From Desulfurococcales archaeon (GTDB taxonomy: Archaea; Thermoproteota; Thermoprotei_A; Sulfolobales; Acidilobaceae): a DNA stretch of 39,810 bases. Both the position numbers and the translations under genes were made by a program. This document shows, one piece after another, positions 1-9,061 of the stretch. The stretch covers positions 1 through 39,810 of the forward strand of contig WAOQ01000017.1 of the NCBI GenBank assembly GCA_015521205.1, written 5' to 3'. Numbering within the stretch: the stretch's first letter is position 1; each line of letters opens with the position of its first letter. The notes below the pieces were generated by a model. The model worked only from the letters and a program-made list of their open reading frames with translations, had not been told where the DNA came from and searched no databases.

Positions 1-375
1 TATATGTTTAATGTCTGCTATTTGTTTTGTAAGATATTCTACAGTAATGGGATCTCCGTAAACATATCTGTGGTATGAAGCGATATATCTTGCAACATCC
101 GCTAAGCGGCGTCCGTCGGAACCAAATCCCGCAAAAGTGGCTCCAATGTGTGTATCGATTACGACAACTTTCTCTATGCTATCGATCTCCATTAGTTTTA
201 CCTGCTTCTTTTTCTCCGAGAGCAAGACAATAGCGTTCCTCGTCCTCACACCTATGCTTGTCCAGCCTTGCTTAACAGCTTCGAAAGCATATTCTACTTG
301 GTATAATTTACCGTCTGGCGAAAATATGTTAATAGCCCTATCATATCCCATAGCGGGTCCTGCTAATCCTGCCAT
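1..375 (-). CDS. psmA: Proteasome subunit alpha (partial, runs off the window start)
   Basis: Reverse-strand translation from ATG at 375: MAGLAGPAMGYDRAINIFSPDGKLYQVEYAFEAVKQGWTSIGVRTRNAIVLLSEKKK..., the classic alpha-subunit N-terminus; GGTGTGAT Shine-Dalgarno-like sequence upstream. Confidence 0.96.
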   Translation of the reverse strand, partial: MAGLAGPAMGYDRAINIFSPDGKLYQVEYAFEAVKQGWTSIGVRTRNAIVLLSEKKKQVKLMEIDSIEKVVVIDTHIGATFAGFGSDGRRLADVARYIASYHRYVYGDPITVEYLTKQIADIKHI

Positions 376-484
376 GAATCACACCCGACCGAAACATGGG
401 TTTTTCCAGCCTAAACACTCATGAAAGCGATGTTAAAAGAGGCGGGTATTAACACTTTACCCATATAATGTGCTAGTCTGGTGA

Positions 485-498
485 GAGTTAAAAACAAC
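485..498 (+). promoter_or_regulatory. TATA-like element upstream of putative sRNA 1
   Basis: gagTTAAAAACaac centred about 27 nt before the GGCC terminal stem at 519. Confidence 0.4.
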
Positions 499-518
499 TT
501 AGTAAAAAGGTTATAGAT

Positions 519-587
519 GGCCGATGAGGACGAGTCCGACCACGAGCCTAGTAGGGGTTATGACGTGATCTTCTCTCTGCCGAGGCC
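519..587 (+). ncRNA. Putative box C/D-like sRNA 1
   Basis: Terminal stem GGCC(519-522)/GGCC(584-587); C-like box ATGAGGA (524-530), D-like box CCGA (580-583), internal C'-like ATGACGT (560-566) 13 nt before D. Fits the k-turn pattern with G-C replacing U-U at 3b:3n. Confidence 0.6.
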
Positions 588-607
588 CAATAAAAATACA
601 AAATAAC

Positions 608-622
608 AATTTAGAATTTAAG
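608..622 (+). promoter_or_regulatory. TATA-like element upstream of putative sRNA 2
   Basis: caatTTAGAATTTaagg centred about 25 nt before position 639. Confidence 0.4.
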
Positions 623-638
623 GCAAAAGATAATCATC

Positions 639-698
639 GGGGATGAAGATGTCGCTCCAGGGGAGCTATGCGATGACTGCCTCACGACGAGCCGACCC
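639..698 (+). ncRNA. Putative box C/D-like sRNA 2
   Basis: Terminal stem GGG(639-641)/CCC(696-698), C-like box ATGAAGA (643-649), C'-like GCGATGA (670-676), D-like CCGA (692-695). Segment CTGCCTCACGACG (677-689) is complementary, with one mismatch, to the conserved 23S rRNA motif CGUCGUGAGACAG recalled from general knowledge. Confidence 0.68.
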
Positions 699-699
699 C

Positions 700-710
700 T
701 ATTTAAAAGG
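700..710 (+). promoter_or_regulatory. TATA box for the Pop5 gene
   Basis: tATTTAAAAGG immediately after sRNA 2; purine-rich SD gaggaggga at 741-749 and TTG start at 758. Confidence 0.5.
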
Positions 711-757
711 TAGACTCATACGCCGCGTGTAACGGATTAAGAGGAGGGATCTATGTT

Positions 758-1216
758 TTGGCTTGGGAAACAATAATAGCAATAGTAGCCTTGTTGATTT
801 CTATCATATCTTTAACATATGTTATTAAACTCTACAAAAAACTTCCTTACACACTTGACAACAAACGAGAAACAAATACAATAAACTATCTCCGCGATGT
901 CAGAGAGAAGCCGCGGAAAAGGTATATTGTTTTACAACTAGTACCCATACCTAGAGAGAACACAAAGGAATTTGTCCGGAAAACGGTTGAGACGGGTCTT
1001 CGAAGGATTTTAGGGGATACCGGGCTTGTAAAGATGGGATTCGCTTTCATCGAGTACGAACCGATGAGCGGTAGGCTTATCTTGCAAGTCTATCATAAGT
1101 ACCTAGAACATTTCTTAGGTTCGCTTGGGATACTCAACAGTAGGAGCGAGTATTCGTTCGTCCCACTTAGTGTAAGTGGGACACTACAAAAGGCTCGGAG
1201 AGTAGCAAAGAGGTAA
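758..1216 (+). CDS. rnp2: RNase P protein component 2 (Pop5/Rpp14 family) with N-terminal hydrophobic extension
   Basis: RYIVLQLVPIPRENTKEFVRKTVETGLRRILGDTGLVKMGFAFIEYEPMSGRLILQV resembles the Pop5 family; neighbourhood with psmA and Rpp30; TTG start. Confidence 0.85.
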   Translation: MAWETIIAIVALLISIISLTYVIKLYKKLPYTLDNKRETNTINYLRDVREKPRKRYIVLQLVPIPRENTKEFVRKTVETGLRRILGDTGLVKMGFAFIEYEPMSGRLILQVYHKYLEHFLGSLGILNSRSEYSFVPLSVSGTLQKARRVAKR

Positions 1217-1224
1217 ACTAGTTC

Positions 1225-2436
1225 CTATTTTGCAGAAACTATCTTGATCACATCGCCGTTCTTCAATACATGGTTTTCCCCGATCCTTTGTTTTGTTTTA
1301 GCGTTTATTGCATAGAGGAAGCCCTTACCGATATCAGTGTGTATCATAAATGCTAATTCCTTTGCCGTAGTACCTTCTGGTACCAGATAAGCGTCAGGTA
1401 AGATATTTCCTTTACTGTCGGTGAACTTGTTGTGATCTTCTACGGGGTAGACAACTATCATTTTCAATGAATCGAAAATAGCAGTGTTTATGGCTTGTTG
1501 TACACCTGTACCGTTCCATGCTTTCAGTAAATCCCTTATTTTCCGTAGTGCCTCCGCCTGCTTAGTATCCGGGTTGCCTATTATCTCGAAATCCTGATCT
1601 CCCGGTATGTACTTTATCAATCCCCTTTTTGCCGCGGTTCGTAACGCCAGTTCGGCAATAGCTATTGTCGGAACAACAGGATACTGGGAAAAGCTCTCCT
1701 TTAGCCTTTTATAACCATCCTCACCATATGGTTTGTCTACTTTGTTTGCAGCTATAACAATAGGTTTCGAGACTTCCCGTAAGGTACGTATAAATGTTAA
1801 AAGATCATCATCGCTCCATGTTGTTAGTTTATCTGTAGTCCGCCCTAACCTTTTAAATGTATTAACAACATGTTCTTTTCTTATATTGAAACCGGAAAGT
1901 CGTTGGGCGATAAAAGCATACTTATCTGTTATACCCCCAGAATCTAGTGTACGAGAGAATTTATCCCAGTCGCGCTTTATTTTTGTAAACATCCACAAAT
2001 CTATTTCGTTCAGAATTGTTTCCACCTCCTCGACGGGGTCAAACATTCCTGGACGCGTTGGACTTCCTTCAGGATCAGTAGAACCACTCGCATCGACAAC
2101 AAGAATAATTACGTCAGACTTCCTAATATCGTCCAAAAATTTGTTTCCTAGACCTCTACCTTCATGAGCTCCCGGGACAAGTCCCGCTACGTCGACAAGT
2201 CGTACCGGGATGAACCTATTGCCTTCTATACAGAGTGAATTTTTAGGATCACATTTTGGGAGTCCTAACTCCACGTGAACACATTTTGTCCTAACATGTG
2301 TAACGCCTATGTTCGGGTCTATCGTTGTAAAAGGCCTATTAGAAATCTCGGCCGGTAACAATGTTGCTGCAGCGAAGAAGGTTGATTTACCGACGTTGGT
2401 CTTACCTACCAATCCTATATCAGGCATTGACACCAA
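1225..2436 (-). CDS. YchF/OBG-family GTPase with C-terminal TGS domain
   Basis: P-loop GLVGKTNVGKSTFFAA, switch region VDVAGLVPGAHEGRGLGNKFL, C-terminal TGS-like FMIHTDIGKGFLYAINAKT...VLKNGDVIKIVS. Confidence 0.95.
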   Translation of the reverse strand: MVSMPDIGLVGKTNVGKSTFFAAATLLPAEISNRPFTTIDPNIGVTHVRTKCVHVELGLPKCDPKNSLCIEGNRFIPVRLVDVAGLVPGAHEGRGLGNKFLDDIRKSDVIILVVDASGSTDPEGSPTRPGMFDPVEEVETILNEIDLWMFTKIKRDWDKFSRTLDSGGITDKYAFIAQRLSGFNIRKEHVVNTFKRLGRTTDKLTTWSDDDLLTFIRTLREVSKPIVIAANKVDKPYGEDGYKRLKESFSQYPVVPTIAIAELALRTAAKRGLIKYIPGDQDFEIIGNPDTKQAEALRKIRDLLKAWNGTGVQQAINTAIFDSLKMIVVYPVEDHNKFTDSKGNILPDAYLVPEGTTAKELAFMIHTDIGKGFLYAINAKTKQRIGENHVLKNGDVIKIVSAK

Positions 2437-2568
2437 ACCATCTCACCGCCTGTTACATAATTTTCCCTGGACTACAACCATAACGTTTGGAAAGGGAAGG
2501 TAAAGTATTATTAGCCGTACCTCCTAACCCCGCCTCATTGTGAAGGGATGTGGATGGGTGAATAAGTA

Positions 2569-3246
<678 letters not shown>

Positions 3247-3291
3247 AGAAACGTCCACTCCAACTCATTACCCCTTTCTAGCTTCGGATAA

Positions 3292-3309
3292 CCGCTATTT
3301 TCTTAGCGG
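3292..3309. terminator. Short inverted repeat between L15e and the exosome-associated gene
   Basis: CCGCTA-ttttct-TAGCGG hairpin in the intergenic gap. Confidence 0.35.
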
Positions 3310-3350
3310 CAAATCCCGTATAAACACCAGATAAACCGGGTGCAACATGT

Positions 3351-3800
3351 ATGGATAGACCAGTACGCTCTGTAACCCTAGCGGTAATCCAGCATTTCAC
3401 AGAACTCCAAGACAGGATCGTTAAGGCTCTTCAAACGCTCATCCCGGAGAGAATCTCACAACAATATTCAAAACAAATCTCGTCGCTCACGTACAAAGGC
3501 TTTCATGGAAACATAATCATAAGACTAGAGCTCGTTATAAACAAGCGCAAAGACGCAACGGAAACATTTGAACATATAGTTTGTTCTCTAAGCGACGGTG
3601 AGCAAAAGATTCTCATAAACACTATGGAAGATAGAATAGACGATTCTGGAAACCTTTACCTGCGGATATCTAAACAAGATGCGTACTTAGGAGAAATACG
3701 TCTGGCCGAAGGAGATGAAACTATCAGAGTAGTAGTAAAACCAGTTCACCCCAGCGTTGACTGGAAACAGGTGATCCAAGAACTATGCAAAGAAAAATAG
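3351..3800 (+). CDS. RNA-binding / predicted exosome-associated protein (COG1325-like)
   Basis: 149 aa; located between L15e and Rpp30 as in other archaea; HPSVDWKQVIQELCK C-terminus. Confidence 0.65.
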   Translation: MDRPVRSVTLAVIQHFTELQDRIVKALQTLIPERISQQYSKQISSLTYKGFHGNIIIRLELVINKRKDATETFEHIVCSLSDGEQKILINTMEDRIDDSGNLYLRISKQDAYLGEIRLAEGDETIRVVVKPVHPSVDWKQVIQELCKEK

Positions 3801-4453
3801 TAGAACCAGGTATTAGAGCACCAAACTGTGAATCTCTCAAACAAATGATAGATATGGCATTTCACTTCAGATATACGACTATATTCGTCGATCATGGGCT
3901 CATTCGATGCGTCGAAGAGACGGAATCCAATGACCAAGTAGACATATTGTTTAGGATAGACGTAGATGTAGGATCACCGGGGGAGATTAAGAAGGCAGTG
4001 CGTGGGGCATATTCTTTAAAAAGAAAGGTCATAAGCAGGGGTTTCAGGGCATTGCTTTCACTCAAGCCAACAAATCTACAGGCGTTACGTGCTACACCTC
4101 ATCTTCACGGTTTCGAAATGGTTCGTATAACACCTCAGGTTTCCCGATATATGGATCGCAGTCAGGCGAGATTGTTGGCTTCTCGGAATGATGTGACTAT
4201 AGATATCCCGCTTCCACCATTTATGTCTAATAGGAGGAGTTTCCACCAACTTTATGTTACATTAAAAAAGATGTATGCGTACGATGTCCCATTCGTGCTC
4301 TCCAGTGACGCACGGGTTCCCGGAAAATTATGGTCCCCGCGTATGAAAGTCGGGTTAATGCTGTTGATGGATGTACCAAAGGAACTGGCTTTAGTTCCTG
4401 TTTATTCCTATCCTCATCGTTTGCTTCAAAACTTGCGTAGCAATTCGACATAA
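3785..4453 (+). CDS. rnp3: RNase P protein component 3 (Rpp30)
   Basis: TIM-barrel PHP-like Rpp30 pattern: FRIDVDVGSPGEIKKAVR..., HGFEMVRI, VPFVLSSDAR, LWSPRM; 16-nt overlap with the upstream gene. Confidence 0.88.
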   Translation: MQRKIVEPGIRAPNCESLKQMIDMAFHFRYTTIFVDHGLIRCVEETESNDQVDILFRIDVDVGSPGEIKKAVRGAYSLKRKVISRGFRALLSLKPTNLQALRATPHLHGFEMVRITPQVSRYMDRSQARLLASRNDVTIDIPLPPFMSNRRSFHQLYVTLKKMYAYDVPFVLSSDARVPGKLWSPRMKVGLMLLMDVPKELALVPVYSYPHRLLQNLRSNST

Positions 4454-5952
4454 ATTGTATAGGCACGTGAGAGCAAGTCTACTGAATTGAACCGATCCCT
4501 GACAACTTTATGCCAAGGAGGAACAAATCCGGGATCCCAATGCTTCAGATAATACTCCTCGTTTAACCCTGTCTCTCTAACAGCTCGCCGCCATCCCGAG
4601 AGATATCCACCCCCGGAACCCCAGGCAATTATGGCAAGAGTTATCCGCTCGTCTCCTCGAGAAAGTATAGTCTGTAATCGGGCATAGCGAGGATTATAGC
4701 TATCTATTTCGACCCCCAGTCTTCGAACTTTCTTTCGAATTTGGTTTAAACGCTGTTTGAAGAGCCCGGGTTCTGTTGCGCCATGCCATTGTAAAGGTGT
4801 ATGTGGCTTTGGAATTAAGGGATTCACGGTTACACGTAATTTGGAGCCCCCACGCTTCGCTATTTTTGCAGATTCTTCTATCATACTCAAAGTCGAGTTA
4901 AACATATCGTCTGTTTCTATAGAAAAACCAGTCATCACATACATTTTTATCGTTGGAAACCCGAGCTCGACGGCGTCCTCCACAATCGGAATAGTATTAG
5001 TTGCACACAGATGCTTATTGATCGCCTTGGCCAGCGAACAGCTACCCGTTTCAGGAGCTATAGTTAACGTGTTTTGACCCGCTTGACGCATTAATTCCAA
5101 TTTCTTCCTATCCAGCGTGTCTACCCGCAAACTTGGCACAGAAGCCTTTAAGCCTTCAGAAACAGTTTTTTCCAGGACTTTTTCCGCCGCAGGATTGTCG
5201 AAAAAGGATAAACTATAAAATGATACCTTCCTATACCCAGTAGCCTCCAATCCTTTTTCCACTATATTACTTAATGATGAATAGCTTCTATGCCGGGCAG
5301 GGAGGAATATTCGTCCCTCCATACAGAAGAAACACCCACGAGAACAGCCTCTACTCGCCTCAACAAGCAATGAGCGACCCCAGATAGGTGTTATGTCCTT
5401 TTCGACTATTTGCTTAATCGGGTGATATGAAGTGTCTAGGTTCTTTACATATGTTCTCTCAACTTCTTCACTATAAGCGTGTACGTAAACGCCAGGAATT
5501 TCCGCTAATCGTTTGAGTTTTGACGCTCGCGAGTAGTCTGATTCGAGTATGGAAACAATTTCTTCTAGGTGATCCTCTGGTTCCCCGACAACAATTGCAT
5601 CAAGAATTCCAGACGTTGGTAGGGGGTTAGCTGTAACTGCTGGTCCGCCGCCCAGGATTATGGGATGATGCTCCTCACGTTGGCTATTTAGGACAGGGAT
5701 TTTCAAATCTTTCAACAAAATAACTAAGTCTCTATAAAGTATCTCATAGGGGATACTAATCATATATGCAGAAAACTTGTTGGGTTGAAAAAATCTTGCA
5801 TCATGGTCTCTAATCATAGGTAGTGGACTGGTTTGTTCGAGTGTTATACGATGAACCGGTATCTCCAATTCTTTAAGGTATGTATAAAGTGTGTGAAAAG
5901 CTAGACTTGAAAGTGCTACATTGTAGCTAGCTAAATACGCTATACCTATCAT
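4426..5952 (-). CDS. Radical SAM protein with N-terminal B12-binding-like domain
   Basis: SRGCSRGCFFC cluster motif (CxxxCxxC) and HHPIILGGGPAVTANPLP; APETGSCSLAKAINK. Confidence 0.9.
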   Translation of the reverse strand: MIGIAYLASYNVALSSLAFHTLYTYLKELEIPVHRITLEQTSPLPMIRDHDARFFQPNKFSAYMISIPYEILYRDLVILLKDLKIPVLNSQREEHHPIILGGGPAVTANPLPTSGILDAIVVGEPEDHLEEIVSILESDYSRASKLKRLAEIPGVYVHAYSEEVERTYVKNLDTSYHPIKQIVEKDITPIWGRSLLVEASRGCSRGCFFCMEGRIFLPARHRSYSSLSNIVEKGLEATGYRKVSFYSLSFFDNPAAEKVLEKTVSEGLKASVPSLRVDTLDRKKLELMRQAGQNTLTIAPETGSCSLAKAINKHLCATNTIPIVEDAVELGFPTIKMYVMTGFSIETDDMFNSTLSMIEESAKIAKRGGSKLRVTVNPLIPKPHTPLQWHGATEPGLFKQRLNQIRKKVRRLGVEIDSYNPRYARLQTILSRGDERITLAIIAWGSGGGYLSGWRRAVRETGLNEEYYLKHWDPGFVPPWHKVVRDRFNSVDLLSRAYTIYVELLRKF

Positions 5953-7256
5953 TGTCGGTCCAACCGTTCTAGTATTTCAGTGGATCGTTGTTGATCGCAT
6001 TTTAGAATGGTGTTATCGGGAATGTCGCTTGAAACAATGCAGCCGGGGTATATCCATGAGTTGACACCTATTTTAACTCCTGGAAGCAATGAAACGTTTA
6101 TTCCTGTTCTAACATTAGCACCTATTATTGCACCAAACTTTCTTAACCCTGTCTCTATTTTCTTACCTTTTACAACTGATTTTACTTGTCGACCATCGAA
6201 TCTGAAATTTGCTGTTATAGTGCCTGCTCCTAGGTTTGCGTTCTCCCCGATCACACTGTCACCGACATAGCTCAGGTGTGGTACCTTTGAACCCTCAAGT
6301 AATATGCTTGCCTTGACTTCTACGTGGGAACCAACTAAAGAGTCAGGCATGAGGCTGTTATATGGACGTAGGAAGGCATAAGGACGTATTGTTACGCCCT
6401 TACCTATATATGCGGGGCCCTCGATTACGGCACGCTCATCTATTTTCTTTGGCATTCCAGAATACAATATTGATGGAAAACCATAGGTGTCGTTCATTAC
6501 TTTGCATTCCCTATCACTACAGTTATTTTCCATTGCTTCCTCGAGTGCATGTTTATTAGCAGTTAATAGATCCCAGGGACGTCCTACATCTATCCATTTC
6601 TCAAATAAATGGTAACTCAACCCACGTTTCTTCGCGATGTCTTCTATAACATCTACTATCTCTATTTCGCCGCGGGGACTGGGTTTGGCATGCTTTAATG
6701 TTTCAAAGGGATCCTCTTTAAGACGAAGAATTCCAGCATAGATAAGATTGCTGGGCTCTGTTCCTCTTTTAGGTTTCTCGACTATATGTCTTACTAAACC
6801 GTTTTTTATTTCTAGCACTCCATAATTCCATGGTTCATCGACCGAAGCCACTCCTATTTCAGCATTCCCTTCTAAGAAGCCTACATAATCAGACTCTGAC
6901 AAATAGGTATCTGCATAGATTATAAGGAGTGATTTCGCTTTTTCCCTTATTTTTGGCAATGCAGTGAGAAGGGCATGTCCTGTGCCCTTTTCTTCTTCTT
7001 GTTTTATATATTTTATGGAAAGGTTAAGCGTGTTACACGAATTTATGGTATTGATTAATTTCTCGCTCATGTACCCTACCACAACAGTTATCTTTCTATA
7101 GTATCGTGCAAGGATGCGTAGGTGACGGCAAATAAGGGGTTCGCCCCCAACAGGTAATGTTGGTTTTGGTCGGGACGACGTTAAAGGCCACATCCTTGTG
7201 CCTTTACCGGCTGCCAGTATGATCGGATTCTCCTCCAATTTCATCCACCCATTCAT
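5949..7256 (-). CDS. Bifunctional sugar-1-phosphate nucleotidylyltransferase / left-handed beta-helix acetyltransferase (GlmU-like)
   Basis: ILAAGKGTRMWPLTSSRPKPTLPVGGEPL; hexapeptide-type C-terminus VGDSVIGENANLGAGTITANFRFDG. The start may be Met5 rather than Met1. Confidence 0.93.
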   Translation of the reverse strand: MNGWMKLEENPIILAAGKGTRMWPLTSSRPKPTLPVGGEPLICRHLRILARYYRKITVVVGYMSEKLINTINSCNTLNLSIKYIKQEEEKGTGHALLTALPKIREKAKSLLIIYADTYLSESDYVGFLEGNAEIGVASVDEPWNYGVLEIKNGLVRHIVEKPKRGTEPSNLIYAGILRLKEDPFETLKHAKPSPRGEIEIVDVIEDIAKKRGLSYHLFEKWIDVGRPWDLLTANKHALEEAMENNCSDRECKVMNDTYGFPSILYSGMPKKIDERAVIEGPAYIGKGVTIRPYAFLRPYNSLMPDSLVGSHVEVKASILLEGSKVPHLSYVGDSVIGENANLGAGTITANFRFDGRQVKSVVKGKKIETGLRKFGAIIGANVRTGINVSLLPGVKIGVNSWIYPGCIVSSDIPDNTILKCDQQRSTEILERLDRQ

Positions 7257-8301
7257 AGAGTATAGTGGAGATGGCTATCAATCCGGCCGCAAGCGCATAT
7301 TCTGTTGAAAGTGTTATACCGGGGGCTATATCTATGACAGCGTCAGCTACACGATATATGCCTGAAGGTATCCCTTCCCTCGAACCAGCAAGTAAATTGA
7401 TGCGTTTATGCTTTTTGAACAAACGTAAAAGTTCGTCCTTCACATCGCTAACAAAACGTCCTTCCGGTTCCAGTACTATTATGGGTTCATTATATCGTGT
7501 TCGTACAAGCTGGAATATATCATACACCCTAACCGGCACCTTCCTTGCACGTCTGCCATAACTTTTTACCTGAATACGATATCTACTTTCGATCCCCTCC
7601 TCCACTCCATCTATAAAATCCCGAAGTTGGAAGGCATCGACAGGCTTGTCAAACGCTATAACAAGTTCTTTTACTTCAAAGTTTTGTACCTCCCGTCCTA
7701 TGCGAATCCCCATTCTCTTTGTAGCTTCTGGATCTGGTGAAAAGTATGGCATTTGTATAGCTGATATTTTTGACATCATGCGCGGCAAAAGCTTTTTCCC
7801 TACATATTTCTTCTTTATCGAACTCCCAGGATACAGTGTTATGAATGCTTCATCGTCTATTATCTCTACTCCGATAACCACGTCCGGTGAATCCAGGTTA
7901 ACACACGCGCCTGTAGACTCTTTTATCGCTGCACCAACGGCTACGTTGACATCTAAGCTGGTAAAATCGTGTCTGCCGCGTCTCACGGTTCTTACGGCAA
8001 AACATTGTCCGGGTTTTATCAATTTTGCAATGTTTTGACTTACTGAAACTATTTTTTTAATATCTGCTGGAGTCGAATATAGTATTCTATAACCGTTCTC
8101 TACTTCTATTACGTTGACGAGGATTTTTTCTAGTTCATTTACGGGTTCACGACAATTCTTTACTAGTACTAATCCTTGGAACCCCTTTGGCGAAGGAGAA
8201 ACTTCTAAGTAATGGAAAAGTTCTTTCACCCTGTTAGCCACTATCTTTTCCAGACCTAATCTTGTCTTCAATACGATACAGGCGTCGCCGGGCCCTTCCA
8301 T
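7204..8301 (-). CDS. THUMP/SPOUT-type RNA methyltransferase-like protein (COG1818-like)
   Basis: THUMP-like central region and SPOUT-like C-terminus (LLAGSREGIPSGIYRVADAVIDIAPGITLSTEYALAAGLIAI). Confidence 0.75.
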   Translation of the reverse strand: MEGPGDACIVLKTRLGLEKIVANRVKELFHYLEVSPSPKGFQGLVLVKNCREPVNELEKILVNVIEVENGYRILYSTPADIKKIVSVSQNIAKLIKPGQCFAVRTVRRGRHDFTSLDVNVAVGAAIKESTGACVNLDSPDVVIGVEIIDDEAFITLYPGSSIKKKYVGKKLLPRMMSKISAIQMPYFSPDPEATKRMGIRIGREVQNFEVKELVIAFDKPVDAFQLRDFIDGVEEGIESRYRIQVKSYGRRARKVPVRVYDIFQLVRTRYNEPIIVLEPEGRFVSDVKDELLRLFKKHKRINLLAGSREGIPSGIYRVADAVIDIAPGITLSTEYALAAGLIAISTILYEWVDEIGGESDHTGSR

Positions 8302-8409
8302 ATCAGTATCCCCACTACACTATTACTACAATTGGTTCGAGCTGATCAAATAGTTATTATAGGATTTAAAGTGGATAAGAGAGGTTAGCTTAAGAGAAAA
8401 GGTCGTTGC

Positions 8410-9054
8410 CTATGCAAATGGTGGTACTATGACAGCCTTTTCTAATTTACCATCTGGAGTAGGTACGTAGAGTAGTTTTGATTTGTAGATTTCTACTTTT
8501 CTTATAGCGTAAAACCTCTTAGCTTCTTTCTCTATTTCACGGACAAGACTATTTTCGTTCTCGCTAAAGATCATTGACTGTATAAACTCGTCTAGAGAAC
8601 TGTTAGCTGCATGTTCTTCTATTACTTTTTTCATAACCTGTCTAATCGCTCGCTTCTGGCTTGTCTTACATCTTGAAGGTGTAAACACTATACCTGTCAC
8701 CCTTAGTACGTACCCATCCTTTGTCTTTACATCGAAGATGCCTTGGATCTTGCTGCTCTTTCGACGTGTCAGACTTTTGATATAGTCTCTGAGAAGTTCG
8801 TGTCCCTTGAAACGTGTATAGGCTATCTCCCCTTCTACACGTTCTATCTGGAAATACAATTTTATGTGTACATGGTTGAAATCGCCTGTAAGGTCATAGA
8901 GTGTTACCTCCATTACCCGGCCAATAAGTTTATCTGGATCATCGCTAGGGGTTGTACCTATTTCTGCATTTCCAAAGAGTGGAGGTGTAACTACCTTGTA
9001 CCACTTCTTAGTTTTCCATTTGTCTCGAACAGCTGTTCTTCTAGGCCTTGGCAT
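8410..9054 (-). CDS. rps3ae: 30S ribosomal protein S3Ae
   Basis: KWKTKKWYKVVTPPLFGNAEIGTTPSDDPDKLIGRVMEVTLYDLTGD is characteristic of S3Ae. Confidence 0.95.
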   Translation of the reverse strand: MPRPRRTAVRDKWKTKKWYKVVTPPLFGNAEIGTTPSDDPDKLIGRVMEVTLYDLTGDFNHVHIKLYFQIERVEGEIAYTRFKGHELLRDYIKSLTRRKSSKIQGIFDVKTKDGYVLRVTGIVFTPSRCKTSQKRAIRQVMKKVIEEHAANSSLDEFIQSMIFSENENSLVREIEKEAKRFYAIRKVEIYKSKLLYVPTPDGKLEKAVIVPPFA

Positions 9055-9061
9055 GTTTTCT

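Noticed and set aside
137-424. 95-aa plus-strand ORF
   Set aside because: Antisense to the clear psmA coding sequence; no coding-like features.
521-550. Hammerhead-ribozyme-like core (CCGATGA-GGACGAGTCC-GA...)
   Set aside because: It resembles CUGAUGA plus stem II, but the following GAAA and the rest of the catalytic core are absent; the C/D k-turn model explains the closing GGCC stem and the sister element better.
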